Part shown: positions 45,903-55,213 of the stretch, piece by piece
Numbering within the stretch: the stretch's first letter is position 1
Layout of the letters: each line of letters opens with the position of its first letter
Source: an uncultured Clostridia bacterium
GTDB lineage: Bacteria > Bacillota > Clostridia > TANB77 > CAG-508
NCBI GenBank assembly: GCA_944391015.1
Contig: CALXRZ010000003.1
Location: forward strand, 1 to 60,870
DNA length: 60,870 nt
Direction: 5' to 3'
Position numbers and translations under genes: made by a program
The notes under the pieces: generated by a model
What the model was told of the DNA's origin: nothing
The model's input: the letters and a program-made list of their open reading frames with translations, nothing else
The model's database searches: none

Positions 45903-46099
45903 ATTTTATAGGTTGCTTTTGCAATTTATTATTAGCACTTTTATATAATAGCAAAAAAAAATAACTTTTGCAAGTATTTGTAAAAATATTTTTTTCGTTT
46001 AGACTAGATTCTATGTTTTATACAAAATAATATGATAAAATTTAAAGTAATATGTATAGTCAACCAATTAAAAAGAACTAGAATTTAACGCACTTATAC

Positions 46100-46139
46100 A
46101 AAACACAGTGGAATTTCGTTTTGAACTCCACTGTGTTTT
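46100..46139 (-). terminator. Terminator after ppaC
   Basis: Thirteen-base arms AAAACACAGTGGA and TCCACTGTGTTTT, with a T-rich flank. Confidence 0.82.
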
Positions 46140-46147
46140 AATAAACA

Positions 46148-47074
46148 TTATTTTAAATTATCTAAGATTGGTGGTAAAATTTGTTTCTTTCTTGATACCA
46201 CATTTTCAAGCATTGCTGTATGATTATCAACTGGCACACCAAATGCTTTTTCTACAACTCCAGCATCATTTCCCAAAGATATAATTTTTGAGTTTGAGTT
46301 AATTATATCTGTTGCTGCAAATACATAAAAGTCTAAGTTTTCTTTTTGTATATCTTCATTTATAGCTTGTTCAAAATATGCTTGATTTTTAAATATAGAG
46401 TCTAAATCTGCTGTGTTTACTTGTGCTATTCTAAATTTTTTATTTGATTGCTCAAATAACTTTGAATCTATATTTATAACTTGTTCTGGAGTATATTCAC
46501 TAATGTCTGTTCCTGCTTTTAACATATCTACACCAAAATCATTTATGTTTAAACCAGATATTTTTTCTAGTTCTTTTACTGCTTTTCTATCATCATCAGT
46601 TGTTGTTGGTGATTTTAATACTAGTGTATCTGATGCTATAGCACTAAGCATTAGTATTGCTATGTTTTTGTCAATTTCTATATCATTTTCTTTATACATT
46701 TTGAATAAAACTGTTTGCGTACAACCAACAGGCTCTGTTCTATAGTATAATTGATATGGTGCAACGAAATTCATTGTATGGTGGTCTACAACTTTTAGTA
46801 TTTTTGAATTAGCAATATTGTTAACACATTGTGTTGCTTCATTATGGTCTACTAATATAACTTCTTGACCATCTTCAACATCTTCTATTAGGTCTGGTGC
46901 TTCCATTCCAAGATAGTTTAATACAAATTGTGTTTCTTTATTTACATTACCTGTTCTAACTGCTTTTACGTTTTCGTGTCCCAATTTTTTTTCAAAATTT
47001 TCCATTACTATAGCTGATGTAATTGAGTCTGTGTCTGGATTTTTGTGTCCGAATATTAAAACATTTTTACTCAT
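46148..47074 (-). CDS. ppaC: Manganese-dependent inorganic pyrophosphatase
   Basis: A family II (DHH) pyrophosphatase that removes PPi from biosynthesis. The motifs are FGHKNPDTDSITSA, VDHNEATQC, KVVDHHTMNF and SAIASDTLVLKSPTTTDDD, all as expected. The end has SRKKQILP, the Arg/Lys pair that binds substrate. It has 308 residues and no regulatory CBS insert. It has its own promoter (47181-47209) and a leader of about 100 bases with a hairpin. Confidence 0.96.
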   Translation of the reverse strand: MSKNVLIFGHKNPDTDSITSAIVMENFEKKLGHENVKAVRTGNVNKETQFVLNYLGMEAPDLIEDVEDGQEVILVDHNEATQCVNNIANSKILKVVDHHTMNFVAPYQLYYRTEPVGCTQTVLFKMYKENDIEIDKNIAILMLSAIASDTLVLKSPTTTDDDRKAVKELEKISGLNINDFGVDMLKAGTDISEYTPEQVINIDSKLFEQSNKKFRIAQVNTADLDSIFKNQAYFEQAINEDIQKENLDFYVFAATDIINSNSKIISLGNDAGVVEKAFGVPVDNHTAMLENVVSRKKQILPPILDNLK

Positions 47075-47131
47075 ATAAATTTCATTCCTTTCTTTCCACT
47101 TTTGAATATTACAAGTTGTATTAGTTTAGAA

Positions 47132-47159
47132 TAGGTTGGGCTTTTTTGTCTCCAACCTA
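47132..47159 (-). other. Leader hairpin of ppaC
   Basis: TAGGTTGG and CCAACCTA close a 12-nt loop in the transcribed leader, about 60 bases before the ATG. No U-run follows, so it may affect mRNA stability and not termination. Confidence 0.4.
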
Positions 47160-47180
47160 AAATCTCTCATCGACTTTTTA

Positions 47181-47209
47181 ATTATAACATAAAATGGAAA
47201 AATAGTCAA
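47181..47209 (-). promoter_or_regulatory. ppaC promoter
   Basis: TTGACT (47204-47209) and perfect TATAAT (47181-47186) are 17 bases apart. An 11-base inverted repeat (47185-47220, TAACATAAAAT and ATTTTATGTTA) covers the same site and could be an operator or the end of the upstream operon. Confidence 0.7.
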
Positions 47210-47235
47210 ATTTTATGTTATGTCAACTTGTTTTG

Positions 47236-48555
47236 TTATGTTGACTTGTTTTGGCGTGTTTTTCTTCTTACTATTATAATTATTATTCCAACTAAAATTA
47301 TCGCTATTACTATCGTTATTATTATTGCGATTTTACTTCCATCTTCTTTTTCGTTTTTTTCTTGAGTATTTGCACTTTCTATGCTTTCTTGCTTTAATAA
47401 TTGATTTACTTCTTCATTATTTTCTTCTACTGTTTCCTCATAAGCTCTTTCCTCTTCTTTATTTCTTTTATATGCTTCTATGATATATTTTTTCTTTGTT
47501 ATTCCATCTCTTGCAGTTACAGTAACAACAATTGTATTACTTCCATATTTTAATTCATTGTTTCCCTCTATTTTCACTTTTGCACTACTATCTTCTGCTA
47601 TTGCTAGTATATTTAGCAAATTTTCTGTATCTTTCACTTCTACATAATAATTTGTTATATTATTTTGAAATTCCGGCTCTAAAGTATAATTTTCTATTGC
47701 CAATGTTTCTAAATTAGTATTAGCTGTGCTTACGTTATTTGTTTTAGTAACGTATATAGTATATGTTTTGCTATTTTCGTTTAAGCTTACTGTAATTTTA
47801 ATTGTATTTAGCCCGTTTTTTAAATTTTTATTTCCCGAAATAACAACTTCTGCTTTTTTACTAACTGGTATTGCAGTAATGTCTATGTTATTTACTTTTT
47901 CGCTTACAACTAAATAATACTCCGATATTTCTGCATTAAAATCTGGTGTAATTCCCTCATAATTTGTTCTCATTATACCTAAATTCAAGCTATTATCATC
48001 ATTTTGCACTTCTGCTAGTAAATCTGCATCCTCTTGTGTGTCCGTTTGAGAACTGTTTTCTTCTTGATTTTCTAACATAGAACTGTTTTCTGACATTAAA
48101 GTTGCATCACTTATTTTAACATCAATACTGTTTCCTTGAAGAGTTAATTGCTCACCTGTTTCACTATAAAATTCACCTGTTACAGTAAAAGTTGCTATTC
48201 CATTTTGTTTAGGCATAAACTCTAATTCTAGTAAGTTATTCAGATTTTTATCTTTTCCATCACTAGAATACCAAGTATATTTTATTCTATTATCTTTAAT
48301 ACTAATATTATCCATTTGAGATATGCACTCTGCTTTGTCTTTTTCGTAATATATCCACAGAGTATATGCTGCAATATTAGCACCATTTGTGCTTATTGAT
48401 ACAGTAAAATTTTCATTATTTTGCACATTACTTTTACTACTATTTATTAAAATTTTTGAAGAATTTTCGGTAGCATTTACAGTAATTTTTAATGTGCAGT
48501 ACAGTATTAAAATGCAAATTAGTATTAAACTTAAAATTTTTCTTTGTGTTTTCAT
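47236..48555 (-). CDS. Membrane-anchored surface protein: cohesin-like domain and two cadherin-like repeats
   Basis: A signal peptide (ILSLILICILILYCTLKITVNA) precedes a cohesin-like beta-sandwich (VQNNENFTVSISTNGANIAAYTLWIYYEK), then an acidic linker, two cadherin-like beta-sandwich repeats (IMRTNYEGITPDFNAEISEY; LAIENYTLEPEFQNNITNYY), and a C-terminal membrane helix with a basic tail. It faces outward. The frame opens at 48615 with a GTG, but the ATG at 48555 gives a proper signal peptide; neither has an ideal binding site. Last gene of the surface operon; it may hold the dockerin protein or other partners at the membrane. Confidence 0.75.
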   Translation of the reverse strand: MKTQRKILSLILICILILYCTLKITVNATENSSKILINSSKSNVQNNENFTVSISTNGANIAAYTLWIYYEKDKAECISQMDNISIKDNRIKYTWYSSDGKDKNLNNLLELEFMPKQNGIATFTVTGEFYSETGEQLTLQGNSIDVKISDATLMSENSSMLENQEENSSQTDTQEDADLLAEVQNDDNSLNLGIMRTNYEGITPDFNAEISEYYLVVSEKVNNIDITAIPVSKKAEVVISGNKNLKNGLNTIKITVSLNENSKTYTIYVTKTNNVSTANTNLETLAIENYTLEPEFQNNITNYYVEVKDTENLLNILAIAEDSSAKVKIEGNNELKYGSNTIVVTVTARDGITKKKYIIEAYKRNKEEERAYEETVEENNEEVNQLLKQESIESANTQEKNEKEDGSKIAIIITIVIAIILVGIIIIIVRRKTRQNKST

Positions 48556-48648
48556 ATATTTATTATGCTGAGTTTCCCCTTTCCTTAATTTATATGTCTT
48601 TTTGCGTATTAGCACTTTTTTTCTGCTTAATTTTTTATTCGAGCAATA

Positions 48649-50946
48649 TTATTTTTGCTCTATATTTTGCAATCCTAATATATGCCTTTGGATTAGCAAA
48701 CAATCCACAGAACTTGGCTCTTTACCATTTTTTCTAACATTACCAGCTTTTACATATATATTACCAAGCTTTTCTATTTCAAGTATATGCCTTTGTAGTA
48801 CTAACAAATCTATACTGTTTATTTTTCCATCTCCGTTTACATCTCCATACATTATCAATGTATATTCAATTACTACAGAATTATTGTCTATTATTTTTAT
48901 TGTGCTACCTGTTCCCACCAAGGAACTTCCAGTAATTTTTTCTCCATTTTTATTATAAATTTCTATAGAGTAATTTGTTTGAATTTTATTTAGCAGATTA
49001 TCTACAGTATTGTTTTTGTTTGCTAAACCTGTAATTTCATTTCCAACTATTTGTAAGTCTTGGTCAAATACAATTTCTCCATCTTGCAATTTTCTTGTAA
49101 CTGTAACTTTTATTGTTTTAGATATATTTCCCTCTTCAGAACTTACTACTATATTAGTGTTTCCTTCCGAAATTCCTATTATTGTTCCAGCTTCATTTAC
49201 TTTTGCAATTCCGTCATCTTCTGATTTATAGTTTATCTTTTTGTTATCTGCATCTTCTGGTAATACCTCTGCATCTATTGTAAAGCTTCCCTCTACTTGA
49301 ATTACTACATTATCTGTGCTAAGTAGTATGTCAGTTACTGGGCTATATACAGTTATGTTTATACTACTACTTACTCCATTACTTGTTTTAGCTGTGATGG
49401 TGGCTTTTCCAGAACTAATTCCAGTTATTTTTCCACTTGAACTTACTATAGCTACATTCGTGTTGTTAGAACTATAGTTTAGCTTTTTGTCGACTGCATC
49501 TTCTGGAAGCACTTTAGCATTTAGTTGAATTATTTCTCCCTTGTTTATTGTAGTTCTGTCTAACGAAAGTTCTATTTTTTGAGCTTGGATATCTGGCACC
49601 TCTTCTACATAAGTTTGAAATACATAGCCAACCAATCCGTTTTCTAATTTTACTCTATCCCATAACTCACCTTTTTGTTTTCCTTTTGCAATTCTTGTCA
49701 TCTGCGTACCTGCTGGTACAGTTGTTAAGCTTTCGTACGATGTTCCCGGTCCACACCTAACATTTAGGCTAGTTTCAACATTTGCATACACTTTTGTATT
49801 ATCTGAAGAAAAGTCACTAGAAGAAATAGCTGGGCTTGTACAAGGTAAATCAGGCATATTTTCATATATTGGAATTACAAAAGACATTGCATTACCTAAC
49901 ATATCGCTATTTGCATAGCCTGTATAAATTATTTTTGACTCACTATATGGTGCTAAAACATTTGTCATATACTGATGCCAAAAAAGTTCATCACTTTCTG
50001 TATCATACACGTGGAACTTTTGAAGGTAAATTGAGTCTTGCCCCGAATTTATATAGCTAGAGCCAATAAAAATTGCCCCACCAGTAATTGCTCTTTCTTT
50101 TGTATTCCAAGGGATTAAGTACTTTTTCTTAGTAGCTTCACTTGCACCTTTGCCATCTTTTGCATATTGAAGACCATTTTTTATTGCTCCCATTGGCTCT
50201 GATGAACTAGTAGCACCAATGTTGTAGAAGTTGTACAAGCCCTCAAAGCCACTTACAGTACCACTTATGGAGCTATGTGACAAAAAAGGGCCCACTTCTT
50301 GTTTTATTCTTGATGCTAAATGGAAACTGCTTACACCAGAGGTTTTTGCTGCAGATAGTATTAAATCTGAGTATTTTTTATCGGTTACTATGTTGGTGCC
50401 ACTGGAATTTTTGTATTCAACAACTCTGTTGTAAAATTCTGTGCCATACAGTATTTTTTCTATGCTTGCTACATTATTTGTAGAGGCATTATATGATAAT
50501 TCCTCAAACTGAAAAACTCTTACGTAATTTAAAAAGTTTCTAGGGTCCATCGCATATTCTACAGCAGTTTTAGATGAATCGACCCAGCCACTATCAACCT
50601 CTACATTATACTCGCCTGGTTTTGTATTCTTCCAACTGTCAGAATAAGATTTAGGAACTAGATTTTTGCCAAAAACATTTTCATTTTCTATAACATAATC
50701 CCAGTCCAAATTGGTATATAGTGCCTTAAACTCCCAGTTAGGATACTTCTTTTTTAGTTCGTCAATATATGGCTGGTATTCTTCCGGAAAATCATTTGAC
50801 AAATACATTTGTCTGGTAAGTTGGTTATTTTTTTCTGCTTGCTTTTCACTATCTGCTTCATTAAGCTCAAATATGTTAAACATAACAATAAAAGCTACTA
50901 TAAAGCCAGCTATAATCGATATAATAATTAGCTTTCTTTTGCTCAT
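48649..50946 (-). CDS. Dockerin-bearing N-acetylglucosaminidase with SH3 and Big2 domains
   Basis: A membrane helix (5-25) leads to a LytD-type glucosaminidase region (about 60-370; YAMDPRNFLNYVRVFQFEEL, ASRIKQEVGPFLS with the expected Glu, GLYNFYNIGA). An SH3b domain follows (VETSLNVRCGPGTSYES), then two Big2 repeats (about 462-615), and a C-terminal type I dockerin: GDVNGDGKINSIDLLVLQ and a second repeat NVRKNGKEPSSVDCLLIQ. The first calcium loop is canonical; the second has lost acidic ligands. The enzyme cleaves peptidoglycan glycan strands. The ATG at 50946 follows GGAGG. It is beside cohesin proteins and a sortase. Confidence 0.9.
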   Translation of the reverse strand: MSKRKLIIISIIAGFIVAFIVMFNIFELNEADSEKQAEKNNQLTRQMYLSNDFPEEYQPYIDELKKKYPNWEFKALYTNLDWDYVIENENVFGKNLVPKSYSDSWKNTKPGEYNVEVDSGWVDSSKTAVEYAMDPRNFLNYVRVFQFEELSYNASTNNVASIEKILYGTEFYNRVVEYKNSSGTNIVTDKKYSDLILSAAKTSGVSSFHLASRIKQEVGPFLSHSSISGTVSGFEGLYNFYNIGATSSSEPMGAIKNGLQYAKDGKGASEATKKKYLIPWNTKERAITGGAIFIGSSYINSGQDSIYLQKFHVYDTESDELFWHQYMTNVLAPYSESKIIYTGYANSDMLGNAMSFVIPIYENMPDLPCTSPAISSSDFSSDNTKVYANVETSLNVRCGPGTSYESLTTVPAGTQMTRIAKGKQKGELWDRVKLENGLVGYVFQTYVEEVPDIQAQKIELSLDRTTINKGEIIQLNAKVLPEDAVDKKLNYSSNNTNVAIVSSSGKITGISSGKATITAKTSNGVSSSINITVYSPVTDILLSTDNVVIQVEGSFTIDAEVLPEDADNKKINYKSEDDGIAKVNEAGTIIGISEGNTNIVVSSEEGNISKTIKVTVTRKLQDGEIVFDQDLQIVGNEITGLANKNNTVDNLLNKIQTNYSIEIYNKNGEKITGSSLVGTGSTIKIIDNNSVVIEYTLIMYGDVNGDGKINSIDLLVLQRHILEIEKLGNIYVKAGNVRKNGKEPSSVDCLLIQRHILGLQNIEQK

Positions 50947-50964
50947 ATTCACCTCCCTCCTACA

Positions 50965-51633
50965 TCATACGGCTTTTGCTTTTACTATAATTCTTTTGCT
51001 TGAATAGTCACTACAGGTTATTAAGGTAATTTCTGTTTTTCCATTAGTGTTTTGTAAAAGAGCTTCTGTATTAGTAGGCACTGCTTTATATATATCGTAA
51101 ACTTTATACTCTACTTTTCCGTTTTTATTATCAGCTAAATATATTGTGTCACCTATTTCCAATTCTATTAAATGGTTAAACATATTTTCCTTGTCATAAT
51201 TGTGAGCAGCAATGCAGTAATTTCCTACCTCATTTGGCTCAGGTCCATAGTATTTTGTAGGACATATCCACATTGCCTCATCACTTTTTTCATCTAATAC
51301 ATATGTTTCCAAGTCGACTTTTGGTATATATAATTTTGCCGATACAATATAGCCCTTATATGTTTCAGGCAAGTTTACTTTTTCTTTAGATATTTCTACT
51401 TTCTGCTTATCTTTGTTATTTTCTATCAAATTATTTGTGTCATTTATATTTACTCTTGCTTCGTCTTTGTTAGTTTTTCCTATCAAAAAATCGACTATGC
51501 TAAGCTCACTTTTTTTAGCTTTATTTCCAGGTGTATCACTAATTTTGGCCTCTTTATAAATACCATATGCTGTGTTTCCTATTATTATAGAAATAATAAA
51601 AATGATTAGTATTTTTAAAATTTTCTTTATCAT
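50965..51633 (-). CDS. Sortase
   Basis: A membrane helix (about 3-24) is followed by a polar stalk and the sortase barrel. Catalytic residues are in order: His in CIAAHNYDKE near 141, Cys in EITLITCSDY near 204, and Arg in SSKRIIVKA near 211. It attaches LPXTG proteins to the peptidoglycan or to each other. The only LPXTG protein in the window is the adjacent cohesin protein (LPQTG), so the two are probably enzyme and substrate. The class cannot be fixed from sequence alone; the D-like short form is plausible. Confidence 0.92.
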   Translation of the reverse strand: MIKKILKILIIFIISIIIGNTAYGIYKEAKISDTPGNKAKKSELSIVDFLIGKTNKDEARVNINDTNNLIENNKDKQKVEISKEKVNLPETYKGYIVSAKLYIPKVDLETYVLDEKSDEAMWICPTKYYGPEPNEVGNYCIAAHNYDKENMFNHLIELEIGDTIYLADNKNGKVEYKVYDIYKAVPTNTEALLQNTNGKTEITLITCSDYSSKRIIVKAKAV

Positions 51634-51704
51634 TTTAACTTTTATCCTTTATAGTTTTTCCAAATTATTCACTTCTCTATAATTTATTCTTTAAGTTTTT
51701 AGGA

Positions 51705-52848
51705 CTATTTTCTTTTTGCTTTTTCATTTTTTAAAGTAATATATATTGCTCCTAGTATGGCTATAGCAGTAATAATGTAAACATATTTTGTCATACCTGT
51801 TTGTGGTAGTTTTTCTGGCACTTCTTCTACATTTTGTTCTCCTTGATTATTGTTTTGATCACCATTTCCATTTTGCTCATTGTTTCCATTATTATTTTCA
51901 TTACCACTTTGTCCACCATTGTTGTTTTCCTGATTTCCGTCGTCTGTATTTCCATCTGGTGGTGTTGTTTCATCATTATCTGTATCGCCTGAATCAGTTT
52001 TTTCTACATTGAAAGTAAATTCTTTTGTTGCAATTACTGCATCTGATGAATCTTTATCTAATAAACTAATTTTTATTACATACTTGCCCACTTCACTAAA
52101 TACACCCTGAACATCTAAAATTTGTTCTACATCTTTTCCTCCTAATTCATATCCATCTGGTCCTCCCCAGCCATCTTGAATTAAGTCCACTTGTGCTCTT
52201 GTTCTTTCTATTGCAAGTAGCTGTACTGTAGCACTATCTGAAGGTTTTTGAGTTACCTCAACTTGCATTTTAACGTGGTCATAGTTTTTGCCCATACTTG
52301 ATTTTGTGATTAACTCCATTGCATTTTGTTCATCTATGACTAATTTTTCAGAATGTTTAAATTCTATACTATAATCAATATAATTTGGTTCAACTGTGAC
52401 ATCTTTTTTTATTGGAATTGTAATATCATCATACTCTTGTGATGCATCATTATTTGCTAGTCCCTCTGCTGTAACAGAAAAATCTGTTGGGTTTGTGCTA
52501 GTTATATCATCTTTAGCCTTAAATGTAACAGACATATTAGAACGTGGATTTAAACCTCCTGCAGTATCGTAATAAGTAACTCTTACTCTAGTTCCATTAT
52601 CATTTGGAGTTCCACCTTCAGCGCTTACATATTCAAATATACTATTGTCATATGCTACGTCAAATGTATATGCTCCAAGGTCTGTACCAAAATTGATATT
52701 TACTGTTACTTCTTCACCAGGTAGCACCTTTTCCTTTGTTACATCTACAGTAACTGAGCCGAAGTGGTACTGAAGCAGCATTTGCAGTTAATTGAAATAT
52801 ACAAAAAATTAGCAAAATAGCTAATATAAAACTAAATAATTTTTTCAT
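51705..52848 (-). CDS. LPXTG-anchored cohesin protein, frameshifted after the signal peptide
   Basis: The mature part starts with a cohesin domain: VTKEKVLPGEEVTVNINF, LGAYTFDVAYDNSIFEYVSA, SVTFKAKDD. An Ig-like domain (about 130-260), an Asn/Gly-rich linker, and LPQTG with a membrane helix and a basic tail follow. Its obvious start is an ATG at 52848 after GGTGAT, with signal peptide MKKLFSFILAILLIFCIF. That frame runs out near 52770: one base too many or too few within GTACCACTTCGGCTC separates it from the mature part. The frame from 52781 alone has no export signal. Either a true mutation or a base error. Confidence 0.82.
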
Positions 52849-53069
52849 AAAATCACCTTTCTTAATATTAGAATTAAAAAATAAGTACAATTCACTTAAT
52901 TTTTCAATATTAGTATGTGATTTTTTTGTTTTTTTATTTTTCCATTTTTTTGAATTTAAAAAAGCCCTAGAACTTTTATTCTAAAGTGGTAAAGTGTGTG
53001 AAATCAGAATTTTTGTTTCTATTTTTCTTTACTACTTAAAATATATTCTAAGGCCTTTTTCTTTAAATA

Positions 53070-53816
53070 TTAGCTTATTTCTCTTAATTTATTGTATACT
53101 TCATAAGTTATTTCAACATCTTTTAATCCCCTATGGGCTCCCTCATAATTTATATTAAATAACTTAGCAAGTGTTCCAAGCTTGTGATTTATACTATTTG
53201 GCACCAATTTTCTAGCCAAATACAATGTATCTATGTAGTCATTGTTTAAATTGTAATTTAGATATTTTTTACATTTATTGCATAAAAAACCTAAATCAAA
53301 ATTTACATTATGACCAATAATAACATTATTACCTACAAATTTTATAAATTCCTCAAGTACAGTTTTAGGCATTTTGCCTGTAGCTAGCATATTATCGGTA
53401 ATTCCTGTAAGCTCTGTTATTTTTTGTGGTAAAATTCTATCTATTTTTATTAACTGGCTATATTCATCTATCATCTTATTGTTTTCCACTTTTATTGCAC
53501 CAATTTCGATAATATCATCATAAATTGGTGATAGTCCAGTAGTTTCAATGTCAACCAATACGTAATTGTCAATAAATCTATTTAAGTTTTTCCCAGCTTG
53601 ATCTGTTGACTGAGCAACATTGCTTCTTTTTATTCCACCAGTTTTGAATATTACATTGCTTTTTTGCTTTGTCGAAGCATTGTTATTTATGGCATTATTA
53701 CTTTCATTTTGTGCATCTGCTAGCATATCAAAACTAATTTGCGAATTTTCTTCTGCTTTTTGTGCTTCTTGTTTTTTTCTTCTATTATTATTTATAAAAA
53801 TAAATTTATTATACAT
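53070..53816 (-). CDS. DnaQ-like 3'-5' exonuclease
   Basis: A DEDDh exonuclease like the epsilon-type domain of PolC. ExoI is VLVDIETTGLSPIYDDIIEIGA, ExoII is VIIGHNVNFDLGFL, ExoIII is GAHRGLKDVEITYEVYN. The first 80 residues are charged and unlike known domains. Possible roles are proofreading or DNA repair. It has its own transcript between the cohesin gene and the FGE-like fragment. Confidence 0.9.
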   Translation of the reverse strand: MYNKFIFINNNRRKKQEAQKAEENSQISFDMLADAQNESNNAINNNASTKQKSNVIFKTGGIKRSNVAQSTDQAGKNLNRFIDNYVLVDIETTGLSPIYDDIIEIGAIKVENNKMIDEYSQLIKIDRILPQKITELTGITDNMLATGKMPKTVLEEFIKFVGNNVIIGHNVNFDLGFLCNKCKKYLNYNLNNDYIDTLYLARKLVPNSINHKLGTLAKLFNINYEGAHRGLKDVEITYEVYNKLREIS

Positions 53817-53984
53817 ATTTTACTCCATCTATTGTTATTTGCTATGTTAATTTTTTATAGTACTTTTGTAATTTTTTTACTTGTGTAACATAGTGGAATA
53901 AATTTTAACACATTTATTTTTGTTTTGCAATTTAATTTTGAGATTATATTAAGAATTTTTTTAAGTTTACTCTATTTATTAGTT

Positions 53985-54926
53985 TTACTCTAAGTATAGA
54001 GTTAAGCGGAATGAAACAGCGCGGTATTCATTATAATTTGAATCGGAAGCAAATTTATAACGATATGTTGTGTAGCCGACACTATCTCCACAATACCCTC
54101 CTCTACTTACACAAGGAAAAACTCTGTAGTTACCAGCATAGCTATAATAACTAGAATATTCTGTTGTCATTTCTGTACAATTTGCTGCTATATCATTTAT
54201 TTTGCATACTTCATCCAATCCTGTCCCAGTATTAGCTAAATTACTGTTAATTGAATTTCCTATTTTATTTGCATAATTAGTATTTCCTGCTTCTTGTATA
54301 TACACTATTGCTGTATCCCAGGCATAGCTATTCATTAAATCACTCTTTATACCATTAGAACTATCTTCATAAGTATTTAGTGCTACCTTTGATGCATTTA
54401 ATTGTGTAATGAAGTTCCATAATGTTCCCGGTGTATACGACATACTGTCTCCTGAAAAGCCTTTTGATACTTTTGATGATGCCTTATAGTTTGCTATGTT
54501 ACTTCCACTAGCATAACTTGCTTCATATCTTCCTATATAATATCCTCCATTTTCTTTTACACTATTTACCCACGCCTCTAAATTATATGCTGTTGCATTT
54601 TGTCCATCTTCCCAATTGCTATTTATTCCTTCTCGATATGTTGATAACTCACTATAATATGAATCTATTACTACAGTATTTTTGTAATTTTCTGGTTTTT
54701 CTTCTGTATAGGCTGCTTGTTGTAATGTTGGTGTTCCATTTGATGTATTAAAAGTATATCTTCCTAGCACTATCTCATTGCTCTCTGTTCCATCATCTTT
54801 TGTAAACTTTCCTACAGGTATCCATACATATTGACTTCCTCTTACATTTACATCTTCTGAAAATGCATCCTCTATTACTATTCCTTGTTGCACTGTATCT
54901 CCAGAATCTTCTGCTATTTTAAAACC
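53985..54926 (-). pseudogene. FGE/sulfatase-modifying-like surface protein, 5'-truncated
   Basis: The C-terminal region (VSRGGYCGDSVGYTTYRYKFASD, AVSFRLTLYLE) and the start SQYVWIPVGKFTKDDGT are those of the formylglycine-generating-enzyme-like fold used in surface and phage-tail proteins of Clostridia. The frame continues upstream of the first ATG (GFKIAEDSGDTV) until a TAG at 54927, without a start or binding site. The N-terminus, often a prepilin-like or membrane segment, is missing. The break meets the small XRE gene head-to-head. Confidence 0.65.
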
Positions 54927-54960
54927 CTAAAGAATAAAACAATTATTAAAAGAAAATAAT

Positions 54961-55140
54961 ATGAAACTTTATGATTTATCTAAAGCTGCTGGAGTATCTT
55001 TGCCTACTATATCTGATTTTTTAAAGAATGATACTAAAAATTTAAGAATGGATACAATGTTGCACATCTGCGAAGCTTTTGGCATAACTTTAAAAGATTT
55101 CTTTGATAATCCCCTTTTTGATGATGTTATTTCAGAATAA
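54961..55140 (+). CDS. Small XRE-family HTH protein, possibly 5'-truncated
   Basis: The 59-residue frame has a Cro/C1-type helix-turn-helix: LYDLSKAAGVSLPTISDFL, then MDTMLHICEAFGITLKDFF. The frame stays open upstream (RIKQLLKENN, the usual start of helix 1) to a TAA at 54929, suggesting that a few residues and the original start were lost where it meets the FGE-like fragment. The ATG here has only a weak site (AAAAGAAAA). Probably a DNA-binding regulator; no target known. Confidence 0.65.
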   Translation: MKLYDLSKAAGVSLPTISDFLKNDTKNLRMDTMLHICEAFGITLKDFFDNPLFDDVISE

Positions 55141-55162
55141 TTTTTATTAACTATAATTATAA

Positions 55163-55211
55163 AAAAGAATATCTAGTTGAAAACTAAATTATTTCAGCTA
55201 GATATTCTTTT
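55163..55211. terminator. Convergent terminator between the XRE gene and sigK
   Basis: Fourteen-base arms AAAAGAATATCTAG and CTAGATATTCTTTT close a 21-nt loop, with A and T runs. Confidence 0.85.
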
Positions 55212-55213
55212 CT

